Assembly (NCBI GenBank): GCA_040218575.1
Contig: JAVJRE010000003.1
Location: forward strand, 1-64,000
Length of the DNA stretch: 64,000 bases
Origin: Alphaproteobacteria bacterium
GTDB lineage: Bacteria > Pseudomonadota > Alphaproteobacteria > JAVJRE01
Direction: 5' to 3'
Part shown: positions 15,941 through 24,314 of the stretch, piece after piece
How the letters are laid out: each line of letters starts with the position of its first letter
How positions within the stretch are numbered: position 1 is the stretch's first letter
Made by a program: the position numbers and the translations under genes
The notes under the pieces: model-generated
Database searches by the model: none
Told to the model about the DNA's origin: nothing
Seen by the model: the letters and a program-made list of their open reading frames with translations, nothing else

Positions 15941-16864
15941 TCAGCGCACCCTGAACACCAGCTTGCCGCGAAAATGCCGTGATTCGCTAATGGCCTGCGC
16001 CTTGGCCGCTTCAGATAGCGGGAACTCCGTGGTCTCCGGCGTCCGCACGGCACCTGCTTCCACCAGCTCGACGATGCGCTCCAGGTGGGGCCGGTCACGC
16101 CCGACCTGCGGCCGCAGGGACCGGACGTCGCCCCGTGTCGGTTCGGGCGCCTTGCCGCCGGAGGCAATGAAGGCTGCGCGTCCGCCGGGCTTCAGGACGT
16201 CGAAGGAACGCCGCGCCACATCGCCGCCCACCGTATCGAACACGCTGTCGCAGCCGGATACCACGGCGGCGAAATCCTCCGCCTCATAGTCGATGACTTC
16301 ATCGGGTCCGAGACCCTTGACATAGTCCAGATTGGCGGCGCTGGTCGTGGTGACGACATGGGCGCCGATATGCTTGGCCAGCTGGATGGCGAAGCCGGCG
16401 ACTCCGCCGGCACCGCCTTGTATCAGGGTCTTCTCGCCGGGCTGGAGCTTCAGCGTGTCCTCTACCGACACCAGCGCCGTCAGGCCGATCAGGCCAAGGG
16501 CGGCGGCATCGACATGGGAAATGGTGTCGGGCTTCCTGGCGACCAGGCTCGCCTTCATGGCGATCTTTTCCGCATAGGCGCCTTCCTGGCCTACGTCGCA
16601 AACGCCGAATACGGCATCGCCGGCATGGAGATCCACGACCCCGTCGCCGACCTGGCTTATCACCCCGGAGAAATCACGCCCCAGTATGTAGGGAAAGGAC
16701 GAAACCTGGCTGTCACGGCCGGAACGGACCTTCCAGTCGGCGCCGTTGACGCTTGCCGCATGGATATCCACGACGACTTCGTTCGGCCTGGCGACGGGGT
16801 CCTGCAGATCGCCGTAGCGCATCACGTCCGGTCCGCCATGCTGCTCGAAATAGGCTGCCTTCAT
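15941..16864 (-). CDS. NADPH:quinone oxidoreductase-type medium-chain reductase
   Basis: 307 aa from the ATG at 16864, preceded by AGAGGAG. Zinc-free MDR family: GroES-like N-terminus (MKAAYFEQHGGPDVMRYGDL ... GRDFSGVISQVGDGV), then a Rossmann domain with IQGGAGGVAGFAIQLAKHIG and VFDTVGGDV. No structural- or catalytic-zinc cysteines are present. Members reduce quinones or alpha,beta-unsaturated carbonyls with NADPH, often in detoxification. It stands alone and faces away from the serine protease gene. Confidence 0.9.
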   Translation of the reverse strand: MKAAYFEQHGGPDVMRYGDLQDPVARPNEVVVDIHAASVNGADWKVRSGRDSQVSSFPYILGRDFSGVISQVGDGVVDLHAGDAVFGVCDVGQEGAYAEKIAMKASLVARKPDTISHVDAAALGLIGLTALVSVEDTLKLQPGEKTLIQGGAGGVAGFAIQLAKHIGAHVVTTTSAANLDYVKGLGPDEVIDYEAEDFAAVVSGCDSVFDTVGGDVARRSFDVLKPGGRAAFIASGGKAPEPTRGDVRSLRPQVGRDRPHLERIVELVEAGAVRTPETTEFPLSEAAKAQAISESRHFRGKLVFRVR

Positions 16865-17213
16865 CACGGCTCCTCTTCTGGTCTCTGTGGATATCTTGGA
16901 CAGGGGTTTCAAATGGTTCAACCGCCGGGATCGATGCTTCCAATGCGATCCCAGCTAGACCGTACCGGAATTGTGTCTCACAAAAACTGGCTCCCCCGCG
17001 GCACCGAGTTGAACCAGGGCAGGGTCGCCGGGTCCGACCCGAAGCCATGTGGGTCCTGGCTATGACCAGTGATCAGGCCGGGTGAGCAGGTCGCCATCTG
17101 TGAGGTATCTCACAGGAGGATCGACGGTAATTGCCCTAGAATGATTCTATTGAAGATATGCGGTCTTTCGGCCGCCGGCTGAAAAATGGTCGATAACGGG
17201 GGCCGATGGACCG
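16865..17213. other. Intergenic region between the reductase and protease genes
   Basis: 349 nt between two divergent genes. The only structured signal I see is the CRP-type site at 17099-17114. No small ORF with a ribosome-binding site and no RNA gene could be supported. Confidence 0.5.
17099..17114. promoter_or_regulatory. CRP-type site TGTGA-GGTATC-TCACA
   Basis: Perfect TGTGA-N6-TCACA inside the dyad CTGTGAG-GTAT-CTCACAG, 100 bp before the start of the serine protease gene. Confidence 0.65.
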
Positions 17214-18035
17214 ATGAACTCTGTCATTACCAGCATCCGGCTGTTGGGCGTCCTAGGGTTCCTGCTCCTGGGGGCGCTGCTCAGTAGTGCTCTGGCTGAC
17301 CACATTAGTGTTGAACATGAATTTTCGCTGTCGGCATTGCCCCTGGCGTCTGGACACTCGGTTCCAGTCGAGCAGCGGATCGGGCTCGGCTTTGCGATCT
17401 CGCAACGCAACGGGGGCAGCCATGTGATTACAGCCGCCCACGTGGTCAATGGCTGCGAGGTGATTGGAGTGACCTACGCGGACTCGTTACGGCGGCAGGC
17501 GACATTGATCGGTCTTGACGACAACAATGACCTTGCCTTGCTGTTTGTGCAGGGAGAGGCGCCCGGCTTCGCCAGATTCAAGGCGCAAGGCCAGCCCTCC
17601 GGCAACAACCGGATCTTTCGTGGCAGTCACGACAGCTTCGGCATAGCCAGCGCCGATGGCGAAACCATTGGCTATCGCGGTGCCCAGTTGGACACCCGCC
17701 TGATGAGTTTCCATGGCCAGGCCGTCAAACCGGGTGAGAGTGGCGGCCCGGTATTCGACAAGGAGGGGCATGTGATCGGCATGATCATCGGCCACGTGCC
17801 GGATATGGAGGTTGGTAGCAACTCCTTGCGGCAAATTTCCTATGCGCTGAAGGTGCCGATCTTGCTGGCCTTTCTGTCAGCTTTCGACAATCCGCAGACG
17901 GTCGAACCACTGCAAGGGCCGCTTGAGGATGTTGATTTGCACAATCTCGTGGCAAAAACGACGGCTGATGTAACCTGCATCGCGGCGACACGGACCAACG
18001 CGAGCACCGCATCTAACTTACTGTCGGATGGGTAG
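17214..18035 (+). CDS. Exported trypsin-like serine protease with possible stop-codon-interrupted C-terminal domain
   Basis: 273 aa to the TAG at 18033-18035. Signal peptide LLGVLGFLLLGALLSSALA. Trypsin-like triad in order: His76 (VITAAHVV), Asp106 (DDNNDLALLF), Ser176 (KPGESGGPVF), as in DegP/trypsin_2 peptidases, so it should act in the periplasm. No PDZ domain follows. Directly after the TAG the same frame stays open for 80 more codons to a TGA at 18276-18278. It reads as a helical Cys-containing domain (AIDQACRTPSRAIEANCREQ; GCATNIFSVLNKL; LTWYECARL). Either a nonsense mutation removed a C-terminal domain, or the TAG is read through. A CRP-type site lies upstream. Confidence 0.88.
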   Translation: MNSVITSIRLLGVLGFLLLGALLSSALADHISVEHEFSLSALPLASGHSVPVEQRIGLGFAISQRNGGSHVITAAHVVNGCEVIGVTYADSLRRQATLIGLDDNNDLALLFVQGEAPGFARFKAQGQPSGNNRIFRGSHDSFGIASADGETIGYRGAQLDTRLMSFHGQAVKPGESGGPVFDKEGHVIGMIIGHVPDMEVGSNSLRQISYALKVPILLAFLSAFDNPQTVEPLQGPLEDVDLHNLVAKTTADVTCIAATRTNASTASNLLSDG

Positions 18036-18278
18036 CGTGAAACCGCAATCGACCAGGCCTGTCGAACGCCGTCACGAGCGATTGAAGCGAACTGCAGGGA
18101 GCAGCAGCTGGAGGCGTTTGGCCGAATAAGCTCTCTATATGAACATCTGGAAGACGACTCACCGGCCGAGCGCGTTCTTATCGGGTGTGCCACAAACATA
18201 TTCAGTGTGCTGAATAAACTGGATTACCTGACTTGGTACGAGTGCGCCCGGCTGTCTCTGGAACTCGATCCGGCCTGA
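18036..18278 (+). pseudogene. In-frame C-terminal extension of the serine protease after an internal TAG
   Basis: 80 codons in the same frame as the protease, with no start codon or ribosome-binding site of its own at the beginning. The composition is protein-like: even cysteine spacing, amphipathic helices (QQLEAFGRISSLYEHLE, then NKLDYLTWYECARLSLE) and a natural TGA end. It resembles the small helical Cys-rich domains attached to some periplasmic enzymes. Best read as the cut-off tail of the protease gene, or as a readthrough product. Confidence 0.6.
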
Positions 18279-18478
18279 ACACCGAGTCTGTGATTCAAAC
18301 GGTATTTTGACCATGCCTCGCGCTGACCGTCTATGGATCAGAAGCCGCACAAGTGGCTTTACACGGTTCAATAGAATTTGGATAAAATTCAAACTGATAA
18401 TCATTGAAACTTTCGGAGTGCTTGACCCAAGCTGCGTGTATGTCCGCCCTCGTGCCAGTGTATTGGGAATGTCCGCAA

Positions 18479-18916
18479 ATGGCGCCAGATAAGAATACCG
18501 CCCGGACATTCTTCGAGGTTCAGGTCCTCAAGCGTTCGGGCTGGGTAGTCGTGGTAAGCTACTGGGACAGATTCGATGCACACGAAGCTGCACATCGTTT
18601 GTTGCGCTCTCCCTCCGTCAGTCGAGCCAGAGTTACCGAAGAGAGATACGATACAAAGCTCGACCGGTTTTCCAGCCACATCATCTGGCGATCAAGTTCG
18701 GACGACCCCGACCGTCCTTCTTATAGAGGGCAGACAGAGATAGGGCCTCGACTGGCAAAAGCAGGCCCACGGCCCAAGGAGAAAATGCGCACCTGGTCGC
18801 GTCGGAGACACTCGTCTTCTGGGCGCATGATCGCGTTTGTTGTTGTGCTTGCTCTGAGCGGGCTGCTCCTCATAGTGCTAGCTTCGCGAATATACCATTT
18901 GCTGGAGCAATTTTGA
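18479..18916 (+). CDS. Tail-anchored small membrane protein (paralogue of 14412-14816)
   Basis: 145 aa from the ATG at 18479; this start aligns with that of its paralogue (MAPDKNTARTFFEV versus MMPPSRNSEQTFFEV). Cytoplasmic-type domain of about 70 residues (LKRSGWVVVVSYWDRFDAHE, AAHRLLRSPSVSR, FSSHIIWRS), a basic linker (RRRHSSSGR) and a C-terminal membrane helix MIAFVVVLALSGLLLIVLAS. Function unknown. The gene sits alone between the protease and the histidine kinase. Confidence 0.65.
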   Translation: MAPDKNTARTFFEVQVLKRSGWVVVVSYWDRFDAHEAAHRLLRSPSVSRARVTEERYDTKLDRFSSHIIWRSSSDDPDRPSYRGQTEIGPRLAKAGPRPKEKMRTWSRRRHSSSGRMIAFVVVLALSGLLLIVLASRIYHLLEQF

Positions 18917-19088
18917 TGGACGCCTGTGGGAACCTTCATGACACACAGTGGCCCCGCGCGCGTAGCTGTAGCGGTAGCAGGCGGTGCTCCCTCTGGGGGC
19001 TTAGTGAGAACCGGCTTGCACTTCTCGGCCAAGCGTGGGGCGTGATGTTCTCGCTGCTGGCACTAAACCGGAATGGCAGGCGTTCATC

Positions 19089-21047
19089 ATGAACAGCTCG
19101 TCGTCCACTACTGAGCCGCGAATGGCTAGAGACGTCCTGCAACAGTGGCTGCTGGACTCGGCGGAAGATGCATCGAGCTCCATCGCGATGTATGACCGCT
19201 TCGAGCGCTTGATCTATGCCAACCGACGATTTCTACAGGGGTGGGAGCAGTTGGATCCGGAGTGGTCACCGATTGGCAGAACATTAGAGGCAATAGTTCT
19301 CCGGTGGATTGAGGCCCATCAGGCGACACTACCAAAGGCTGAACGCGCCACACCAGAGCAAGTTGAGCAGAGATGCAATGAGAGCCTGCGATTATTCCGT
19401 CAGCCAGGAACGGTTGTGCGCACGCTCAGAACCATGAGTAATCAGATCTTTGAGATAAGAGAGCGACCTCTGAGCTATGGTGGTCGTATTCAAGTCATTC
19501 GTGATATCACGCCGGCCGAGTACAACCGAGCGATCCTGCTCTCGCTTGCTGAGCATTCTCCGGAAGGCATGTATGTCAAAGATTTGAAAGGTCGGTTTCT
19601 CTGGGCCAACAAAGTTATGGCAGAAGGAGCTGGCCTGACATCGGAGTCGATTGTTGGGAAGCTAACATCCGACTGGCTTCCGCCCGATCAATCCGGCCGA
19701 CTTGAGCGCATGGACAATCATGTCATAGAGACAAAGACGGCGATTACCGAGGAAGTCCGTATAACGCGACGATCGACCGGCGATAGCGTCGAGCTCTTGT
19801 TGACCAAGTTTCCCGTACTCGATCAAATCGGCAATATCACTGCCGTGGGAGCTATGTCGCTCGATATTACAGAGCGACAGCAACTAATGAGGCAGTTGCA
19901 GCATGCACAAAGGCTTGAAGTGATTGGTTCGTTGACGGGCGGTATAGCTCACGATTTCAACAATCTTCTTCAAGTTGTCTCAGGAAATCTGGAGCTCCTT
20001 CGGGAGACGGTGCCTTCAAGCGAAGACCAAGATCTTCTTCGAATGACTGCTGAAGCAGCAGATCGTGGCAACCGGCTCGTCCGTCAATTATTGTCCTACG
20101 TTAAAAGATCAGATCTTTCTCCATCGTCGATCGATGTCACAAAAGTCGTGGCACATGTACAAAAATTTCTGAAGCCTACCTTGGGCGAAAGGATCACATT
20201 GAGGTTCACGACGGAGCTGGATATTCCTTACCTATATGTTGATTCAGCGTTGCTGGAGTCGAGTCTGGTGAATCTGGCGATCAATGCGCGAGATGCCATA
20301 GAGGGGGCGGGGACAATTTCGTTCAATGTGTCCCACTTGGACGGTGACGAGATGGGGGCACGTTGGATACGCATTGAGGTGATAGATAATGGCAAAGGCA
20401 TGGATTCCGACACTCTCACACGGGCTACGGAGCCGTTCTACAGTACGAAGGAGAAGACAAATGGGTCCGGGCTTGGTTTGAGCCAGGTGCAGGGATTCGT
20501 GCACCAATCAGGTGGCCGCTTTGCGCTAGAGAGCACTCTTGGCGAGGGCACCACAGCAATTATCGACCTTCCGATCCCGGAAAGTGAACCGAAACCAAGT
20601 CCCACGAACGCAGTCAGCAGGCGAGCGCCTGACCTGACCGAGCCGGACAGTTTGTTGGCTGGTCAGGTTGTACTCTTGGTTGAAGATGACGAATTTGTGC
20701 GTGATAGCACAGCTTTGTCCCTCAGTCGGTTAGGTGCGATCGTTCAACAAGTCAGGAATGGAGATGAAGCTCGCCAAATCTTGCTGACAGACCAGGATAT
20801 TTCCTGGATGCTGACTGACTTGGTTATGCCAGGCTTGCTCAATGGGTTTGAGTTGGCAGGTTGGGCGAGGGAGCAAAACCCTTCTCTTATTGTTGTGGTT
20901 GCTAGTGGCTATGCCTTCGATGAGGAGAGTGCTGACTGCGAATCTGGTGTCCAGTTCCTACGCAAGCCGTACTCCCAATCAGATCTTCTGGCTGCTTTTC
21001 AGGCGGCAGCTGACTCGCTAAAGCGAGATGAAAATGGCCGAGTCTGA
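19089..21047 (+). CDS. Hybrid histidine kinase with PAS domains and C-terminal receiver
   Basis: 652 aa from the ATG at 19089; a GTG 54 nt upstream is an alternative. Domain order: PAS-like (MYDRFERLIYANRRFLQGW), a second PAS (SPEGMYVKDLKGRFLWANKV ending in AMSLDITERQQ), HisKA with the phospho-acceptor His in LTGGIAHDFNNLLQVV, HATPase_c with N box NLAINARDAIEGAG, G1 VIDNGKGMD and G2 GSGLGLSQV, then a receiver VVLLVEDDEFVRDST with phospho-Asp in WMLTDLVMPG and a Lys in FLRKPYS. No membrane segment, so a soluble sensor. Translationally coupled to a single-domain receiver gene that overlaps its end. The signal is unknown; the first PAS could bind a cofactor. Confidence 0.93.
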   Translation: MNSSSSTTEPRMARDVLQQWLLDSAEDASSSIAMYDRFERLIYANRRFLQGWEQLDPEWSPIGRTLEAIVLRWIEAHQATLPKAERATPEQVEQRCNESLRLFRQPGTVVRTLRTMSNQIFEIRERPLSYGGRIQVIRDITPAEYNRAILLSLAEHSPEGMYVKDLKGRFLWANKVMAEGAGLTSESIVGKLTSDWLPPDQSGRLERMDNHVIETKTAITEEVRITRRSTGDSVELLLTKFPVLDQIGNITAVGAMSLDITERQQLMRQLQHAQRLEVIGSLTGGIAHDFNNLLQVVSGNLELLRETVPSSEDQDLLRMTAEAADRGNRLVRQLLSYVKRSDLSPSSIDVTKVVAHVQKFLKPTLGERITLRFTTELDIPYLYVDSALLESSLVNLAINARDAIEGAGTISFNVSHLDGDEMGARWIRIEVIDNGKGMDSDTLTRATEPFYSTKEKTNGSGLGLSQVQGFVHQSGGRFALESTLGEGTTAIIDLPIPESEPKPSPTNAVSRRAPDLTEPDSLLAGQVVLLVEDDEFVRDSTALSLSRLGAIVQQVRNGDEARQILLTDQDISWMLTDLVMPGLLNGFELAGWAREQNPSLIVVVASGYAFDEESADCESGVQFLRKPYSQSDLLAAFQAAADSLKRDENGRV

Positions 21048-21429
21048 GCGCCCAAAAGTCTTGGTCGTGGATGACGACGATTTGCTGAGATTTCAATTCC
21101 GACGCGCGCTGTCTACGTTAGACGTAGACGTATTTGAGGCGGACGATGGACCAGGTGCGATTGACACAATTCGAAAAGAAAACCCGGACATAATATTTCT
21201 CGACATACTAATTCCAGGTATTGACGGTGTAGAGGTCGCCCGAAGGGCTCGCGAACTGGTGCCGAACGCCAAGGTTATTCTCATGACAGGTTTCGTCAAT
21301 GCGTCCATTGAAGCGAACGAACGGCATGCAGCGGTATTCGCTATAGTTGAAAAGCCGATTCCATTGGCTGTCTTGCGAAGGTTTGTCGAGAATGCAGTCG
21401 CTGTACAGCAGACAAGAGGCCGATCTTGA
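21028..21429 (+). CDS. Single-domain response regulator (receiver only)
   Basis: 133 aa. Receiver fold with the acidic cluster VLVVDDDDLLRF, phospho-Asp in IIFLDILIPG, conserved Thr in VILMTGF and Lys in IVEKPIPL. There is no output domain, so it works by protein interaction, probably as phospho-transfer partner of the hybrid kinase whose 3' end its start overlaps by 20 nt. Regulated with that kinase. Confidence 0.93.
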   Translation: MKMAESERPKVLVVDDDDLLRFQFRRALSTLDVDVFEADDGPGAIDTIRKENPDIIFLDILIPGIDGVEVARRARELVPNAKVILMTGFVNASIEANERHAAVFAIVEKPIPLAVLRRFVENAVAVQQTRGRS

Positions 21430-21567
21430 TTTCTGCGACTAATGGCCTTCACACCTGTGCTCCGTCGGGCCACGGGAACGATCTATAGTCGCTCGTTTTG
21501 GTGGCGACTCCTCAATGCGTCGACGCTGGTTTCTGGTGCCAGTATAGAAAGGAGCGAAGTTCTATAA

Positions 21568-22104
21568 ATGATCTACCCGACCACTACGCGAACTGCTTTG
21601 ATCCATATTTTGTTCGTCGCCATGTTGCTCGCGCTTCCGTTAGCTGAAGGCAAATCAAACGAAGGTGTTGGGCGTTGGGCGGTGCTCAGTGATGAGGTTA
21701 ATGGTGAGAGAGCGTGTTGGGTCGCTGCAGAGCCGGCCGCAAGTGAGAACCCCGACAATGTGGACCGTCTCTTCCCGATGTTCATGGTGGCGTTTTATCC
21801 CGAAAGGAATATTCAAAACGAGATGACGTTTAACGCTGGATTCTCGCTTGCACCGGATCAGCGAATTGAGCTTGTGGCCGGAGCGCGGACATATACGCTT
21901 TCTCCGTCCGGTGCTTGGGCCCTTGTCGGTCTCTCGCCAAATCGGATTGATATTGATAAATTGACGGCAGATTCAACATTTACAGTGAAGTTGCGCTCAT
22001 TAGCCGGGTCGGTCGTAGTTGATCGTTTCGATACAACGGGCTTGCGCCAGGCTTTGATTGAGGCTGCGCGGCAATGTGAAGTGTCGTTGTCCCTATTGCC
22101 ATGA
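21568..22104 (+). CDS. Exported IalB-like protein (invasion-associated locus B family)
   Basis: 178 aa with a good ribosome-binding site (AAGGAG). A signal peptide covers the first 28 residues (LIHILFVAMLLALPLAEGKS). The mature part follows the IalB pattern: GRWAVLSDEVNGERACWVAA with a cysteine, a central beta-rich section (NEMTFNAGFSLAPDQRIELV) and a C-terminal cysteine (ARQCEVSLSLL), giving one likely disulfide. The family is widespread in Alphaproteobacteria; the name comes from Bartonella, and elsewhere the role is unclear. Periplasmic. Confidence 0.7.
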   Translation: MIYPTTTRTALIHILFVAMLLALPLAEGKSNEGVGRWAVLSDEVNGERACWVAAEPAASENPDNVDRLFPMFMVAFYPERNIQNEMTFNAGFSLAPDQRIELVAGARTYTLSPSGAWALVGLSPNRIDIDKLTADSTFTVKLRSLAGSVVVDRFDTTGLRQALIEAARQCEVSLSLLP

Positions 22105-22245
22105 ACTGCGTTGGAAAGACATCCTACGGATCGGCAGGCGATGACAGGGTCTCAAGTCGACGGCATGCAGAGAAACTGACGGACCGAAGGTGTCCGTATC
22201 GTCACGGCGCCGAATCTCGATCTCAATACGCCATAGACTCCCGGC

Positions 22246-22560
22246 ATGACTCGCGCGGTGGTAACTAATTTCGCGAAGGCCGGTGCCAGCAAGCATTGGG
22301 CAGGAACAGTGAATTTCCACGCAAATGTCAAGGTGGACGCCCATCACCATGGCGATCTGGAGAGTATAATTTATGTGCTCAAGGGATAGGCGTGCATGCG
22401 ATGGGGTGAGGTGACAGGAGTTCACGGCCGAGATCGGCCCCGGGGACTTCATCTATGTCCCGCACCAAGAAATCTATGCAACGAGAGACGAACCCTTGGA
22501 GTGCGTCTTGATCCAAAGCGATCAGGAGCCTGTTGTTGTCAATCTCGATATCAAGCAGTG
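22246..22560 (+). pseudogene. Decayed cupin-domain gene
   Basis: From the ATG at 22246 the frame reads WAGTVNFHANVKVDAHHHGD, then LESIIYVLKG, then an in-frame TAG and ACMRWGE. A frame change follows, leading to FTAEIGPGDFIYVP, and after a further small deletion HQEIYATRDEPLECVLIQS and QEPVVVNLDI. These pieces form a normal cupin in order (H-x-H metal motif, G-P-G-D-F-I-Y-V-P, P-H-Q-E). At least one stop and two frame lesions interrupt it, so it cannot produce the enzyme. It marks the start of a degraded segment. Confidence 0.75.
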
Positions 22561-22829
22561 GAGAACGCGGAAGAAGATCGTAGGGCCGGCTCGAATCGTC
22601 CCCGAGCGCAATGAGAGGCCCCGGCTCTCATCAATCTCCTATTCTTGTCCGCGGTGCTGGCAAGGAAGCCCTCCAACAAAACTACGGGTTGGGTGCAATC
22701 AAATAATTGACCTTGAGGCACCAGCCAATACTCCATAATCTTTTCGACAGGTGAGGTTCGCGGGTGGCCGCCGAAGGCACATTGCTCTGGCCGTGCCTCC
22801 ATGGATTTTTCACTTTAGGGGAGGTTGAT

Positions 22830-23360
22830 GTGACACGTTTTGTCTCTGCGTCATTAGTCTTGGTCTTACTTGTTTTTGCGGGTCAACTGGTCGTTCGGCC
22901 TGCCTTTGCGCAAGACGCCGAGTCATCACTTGTTGGATTGCGCCAAATTGGCGTAACGGTGTTTGAAGTCGATAGTGATGACACGTTTTGTGGCATAGAT
23001 TGGGAACAGACTCGCCAGACAACATTGCTAGCACTCGCATCCGGCGGACTTGCAGCGACGGACTACGAAAATGCACTCTGGGATCCAGAATTTGTCGTGT
23101 TCTTCATTACATATCCGGTTGCAAACAATACGGAGTGTGTCACTTATGTAGAGACATATTTGCAGATTTCAAACACGGTCGTCTTGCCAAGTAGTGAAAA
23201 CTTTCGGCCTCCTTCGGATGCAGTTGTACGCGTTCGACTATGGGACAGTCATAGACTTCTTCGGGGCTCGGTCTCCGGTCACGGCGCCCAGTTCTACAAA
23301 AATGTAGAAGAGAGAATCAGCGAGTTGATCGCAGACTGGAAGATCCAAAACGGTATCTAG
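22830..23360 (+). CDS. Exported protein of unknown function
   Basis: 176 aa from the GTG at 22830, chosen for the strong AGGGGAGG 7 nt upstream and because a signal peptide begins there (VTRFVSASLVLVLLVFAGQL, cleavage after AFA). The mature protein has two cysteines (DTFCGIDW, NNTECVTYVE) that could pair, and a beta-rich body (ALWDPEFVVFFITYPV; ISNTVVLPSSENFRPP; VVRVRLWDSHRLLRGSVSG). No family recognised. It lies between a decayed cupin and an IS3 remnant but appears intact. Confidence 0.65.
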   Translation: MTRFVSASLVLVLLVFAGQLVVRPAFAQDAESSLVGLRQIGVTVFEVDSDDTFCGIDWEQTRQTTLLALASGGLAATDYENALWDPEFVVFFITYPVANNTECVTYVETYLQISNTVVLPSSENFRPPSDAVVRVRLWDSHRLLRGSVSGHGAQFYKNVEERISELIADWKIQNGI

Positions 23361-23780
23361 GCTTGCGTTCTATAAACAGGAGTTACAATCGGCTGAATAT
23401 GTAGGTCACTCGTCTTCCGTGAGCCTGCTGATGCGTCAACGTACGATGACGTTCAACTTCGTGCGCAGGCATCCAGCTGAATTCGGCATCTGTTGTCACA
23501 GTGCCATGACGAACAAGACGGCACGTACCGCCTGGGCGGTGCCGGCGCATGAGGCGCCATGCCACACGCCGGTGATCGCATGAGATGATACTAACCGCGG
23601 CAGCCACGCTGCTATGCCGAACTGCATGAGCAGTATGATTGATGGTGGTCAAGGAGGACCGCTACCGGGACACCCCGAGATGCTGTCAGGGCTTCAAAGT
23701 CTCGATAGACTGTTTGGAACCCGACATGCGGACTTCATCAGCGCCAGTGGCCAAAAACACCGCGAATACAAGCGGGACGC
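23361..23780. other. Intergenic stretch, no gene supported
   Basis: 420 nt between the exported protein gene and the first IS3 remnant. Open frames here lack ribosome-binding sites and protein-like composition. Given the neighbours it is probably decayed DNA. No hairpin or repeat stood out. Confidence 0.4.
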
Positions 23781-24170
23781 ATGACCGCAACCCGCTACGA
23801 TCGCGTCAAGCTTGGCCAGGGTGAGCGGATTGGGACGATTTGCCGGTCGTTCGGCATCTCGGAGCAGAGCTATTACCGCTGGAGACGGGAGTATGGCGGC
23901 CTGAAGGTAGATCAGGCCCGGCGCCTGAAAGACCTGGAAAAAAGAGAACACACGCCTGCGCAAGGCAGTGTCGGACCTGACCCTGGAGTGGCTGATCTTG
24001 AAAGAGGCTGCTGAGGGACCCGAAGGGCGGCGTCAGCCAATCTTCTGAGTCCCGAACGTCGCCGCCGTTGTGCGACCCGTGTCCGGCAAAATTACGGACT
24101 CTCCGAACGCCAGGCCTGTCGTACCACCACCAGATCCGTTGCGACACCTTCAAGCAGAACCGTGAAACAG
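23781..24170 (+). mobile_element. IS3-family transposase remnant (orfA and start of orfB)
   Basis: OrfA is recognisable: ICRSFGISEQSYYRWRREYG then GLKVDQARRLKDLE, the IS3 helix-turn-helix and start of the leucine zipper. One frame change later it continues ENTRLRKAVSDLTLEWLILK and EAAEG. The following frame gives the start of orfB (LSPERRRRCATRVRQNYGLS, then ERQACR) before similarity fades near 24170. No DDE catalytic part is present. A dead insertion sequence truncated next to the ammonia-lyase gene. Confidence 0.8.
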
Positions 24171-24314
24171 TGGTTGCAGAATGGCAGTCACTGGCCGCCT
24201 GATGCCGTCGGAGATCGCAAATTAGAGGGCCAGTACGTTTAGATTGACGGCACCAAAGGGGAGAAGGTCAACAGCTTGTACCCAGCTTGCATATTGCAAA
24301 GCCACTTCAGAAAG

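Noticed and set aside
16085-17065. Long plus-strand frame opposite the reductase gene
   Set aside because: No recognisable motif; it mirrors the high-GC codons of the real gene.
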